DNA of 21,842 bases from Polysphondylium violaceum (taxonomy: Eukaryota; Evosea; Eumycetozoa; Dictyosteliales; Dictyosteliaceae). The stretch spans positions 1 through 21,842 of the forward strand of contig AJWJ01000412.1 in assembly GCA_000277445.1 (NCBI GenBank). The letters are read 5' to 3'. Positions 21,794 through 21,842 of this stretch are shown here, piece after piece. The first letter of the stretch is position 1. Every line of letters begins with the position of its first letter. Made by a program: the position numbers and the translations under genes. Under the pieces are notes generated by a model. It did not search any database. It had not been told where the DNA came from and was given only the letters and a program-made list of their open reading frames with translations.

Positions 21794-21842
21794 TTCTTTT
21801 CTATATCTATATTACTGATGATATATCTATATATATATTAAA

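Overview
The window looks like nuclear DNA of a dictyostelid social amoeba. The evidence is AT-rich intergenic DNA with A/T homopolymers, short (65-91 nt) AT-rich GT...AG introns, proteins with long Asn/His/Gln/Glu runs, a dispersed tRNA gene, a secreted CBM49-like protein, an EGF-like GPI-type surface protein, and a hairpin RNA candidate that resembles the dictyostelid Class I RNAs. I cannot name the species from sequence alone.

Layout, left to right. 1-586 holds a probable decayed reading frame on the minus strand. Then come a short haem-oxygenase-like (iron-containing redox enzyme-like) protein (+) and a secreted CBM49-like protein (+, two exons). 2224-3866 has no protein gene. It contains a Class I RNA candidate (-), two diverged copies of a hairpin-bearing repeat, and then a tRNA-Asp(GTC) gene (-). 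Next are a four-exon SLC66A2/PQLC1-like PQ-loop membrane protein (+), a 1.2 kb CA/C-rich non-coding stretch, and a 74-residue protein of unknown function (+). Three minus-strand genes follow: a PIF1-family helicase with a C-terminal U-box, an EGF-like GPI-type surface protein, and ORC5 (three exons). A divergent, G-rich promoter separates ORC5 from an unrecognised low-complexity protein (+). The right third is housekeeping: VPS35 (five exons, -), GPN1 GTPase (three exons, -), a DTWD1-like tRNA aminocarboxypropyltransferase (two exons, +) and ribophorin I/OST1 (two exons, -).

The genes do not form one pathway, as is usual in a compact protist genome. They cover DNA replication and repair (ORC5, PIF1), endosome retrieval (VPS35), RNA polymerase II assembly (GPN1), tRNA modification (DTWD1-like), ER N-glycosylation (OST1), membrane transport (PQ-loop) and cell surface or matrix functions (CBM49-like, EGF-like). 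Exon models were built by hand from splice consensus, unbroken frame and remembered similarity to the families. No alignment or database search was run.

The points most worth a second look are the PIF1 helicase-U-box fusion, the Class I RNA candidate with an upstream DUSE-like element, the repeat pair near the tRNA, and ORC5 with a degraded Walker A motif.
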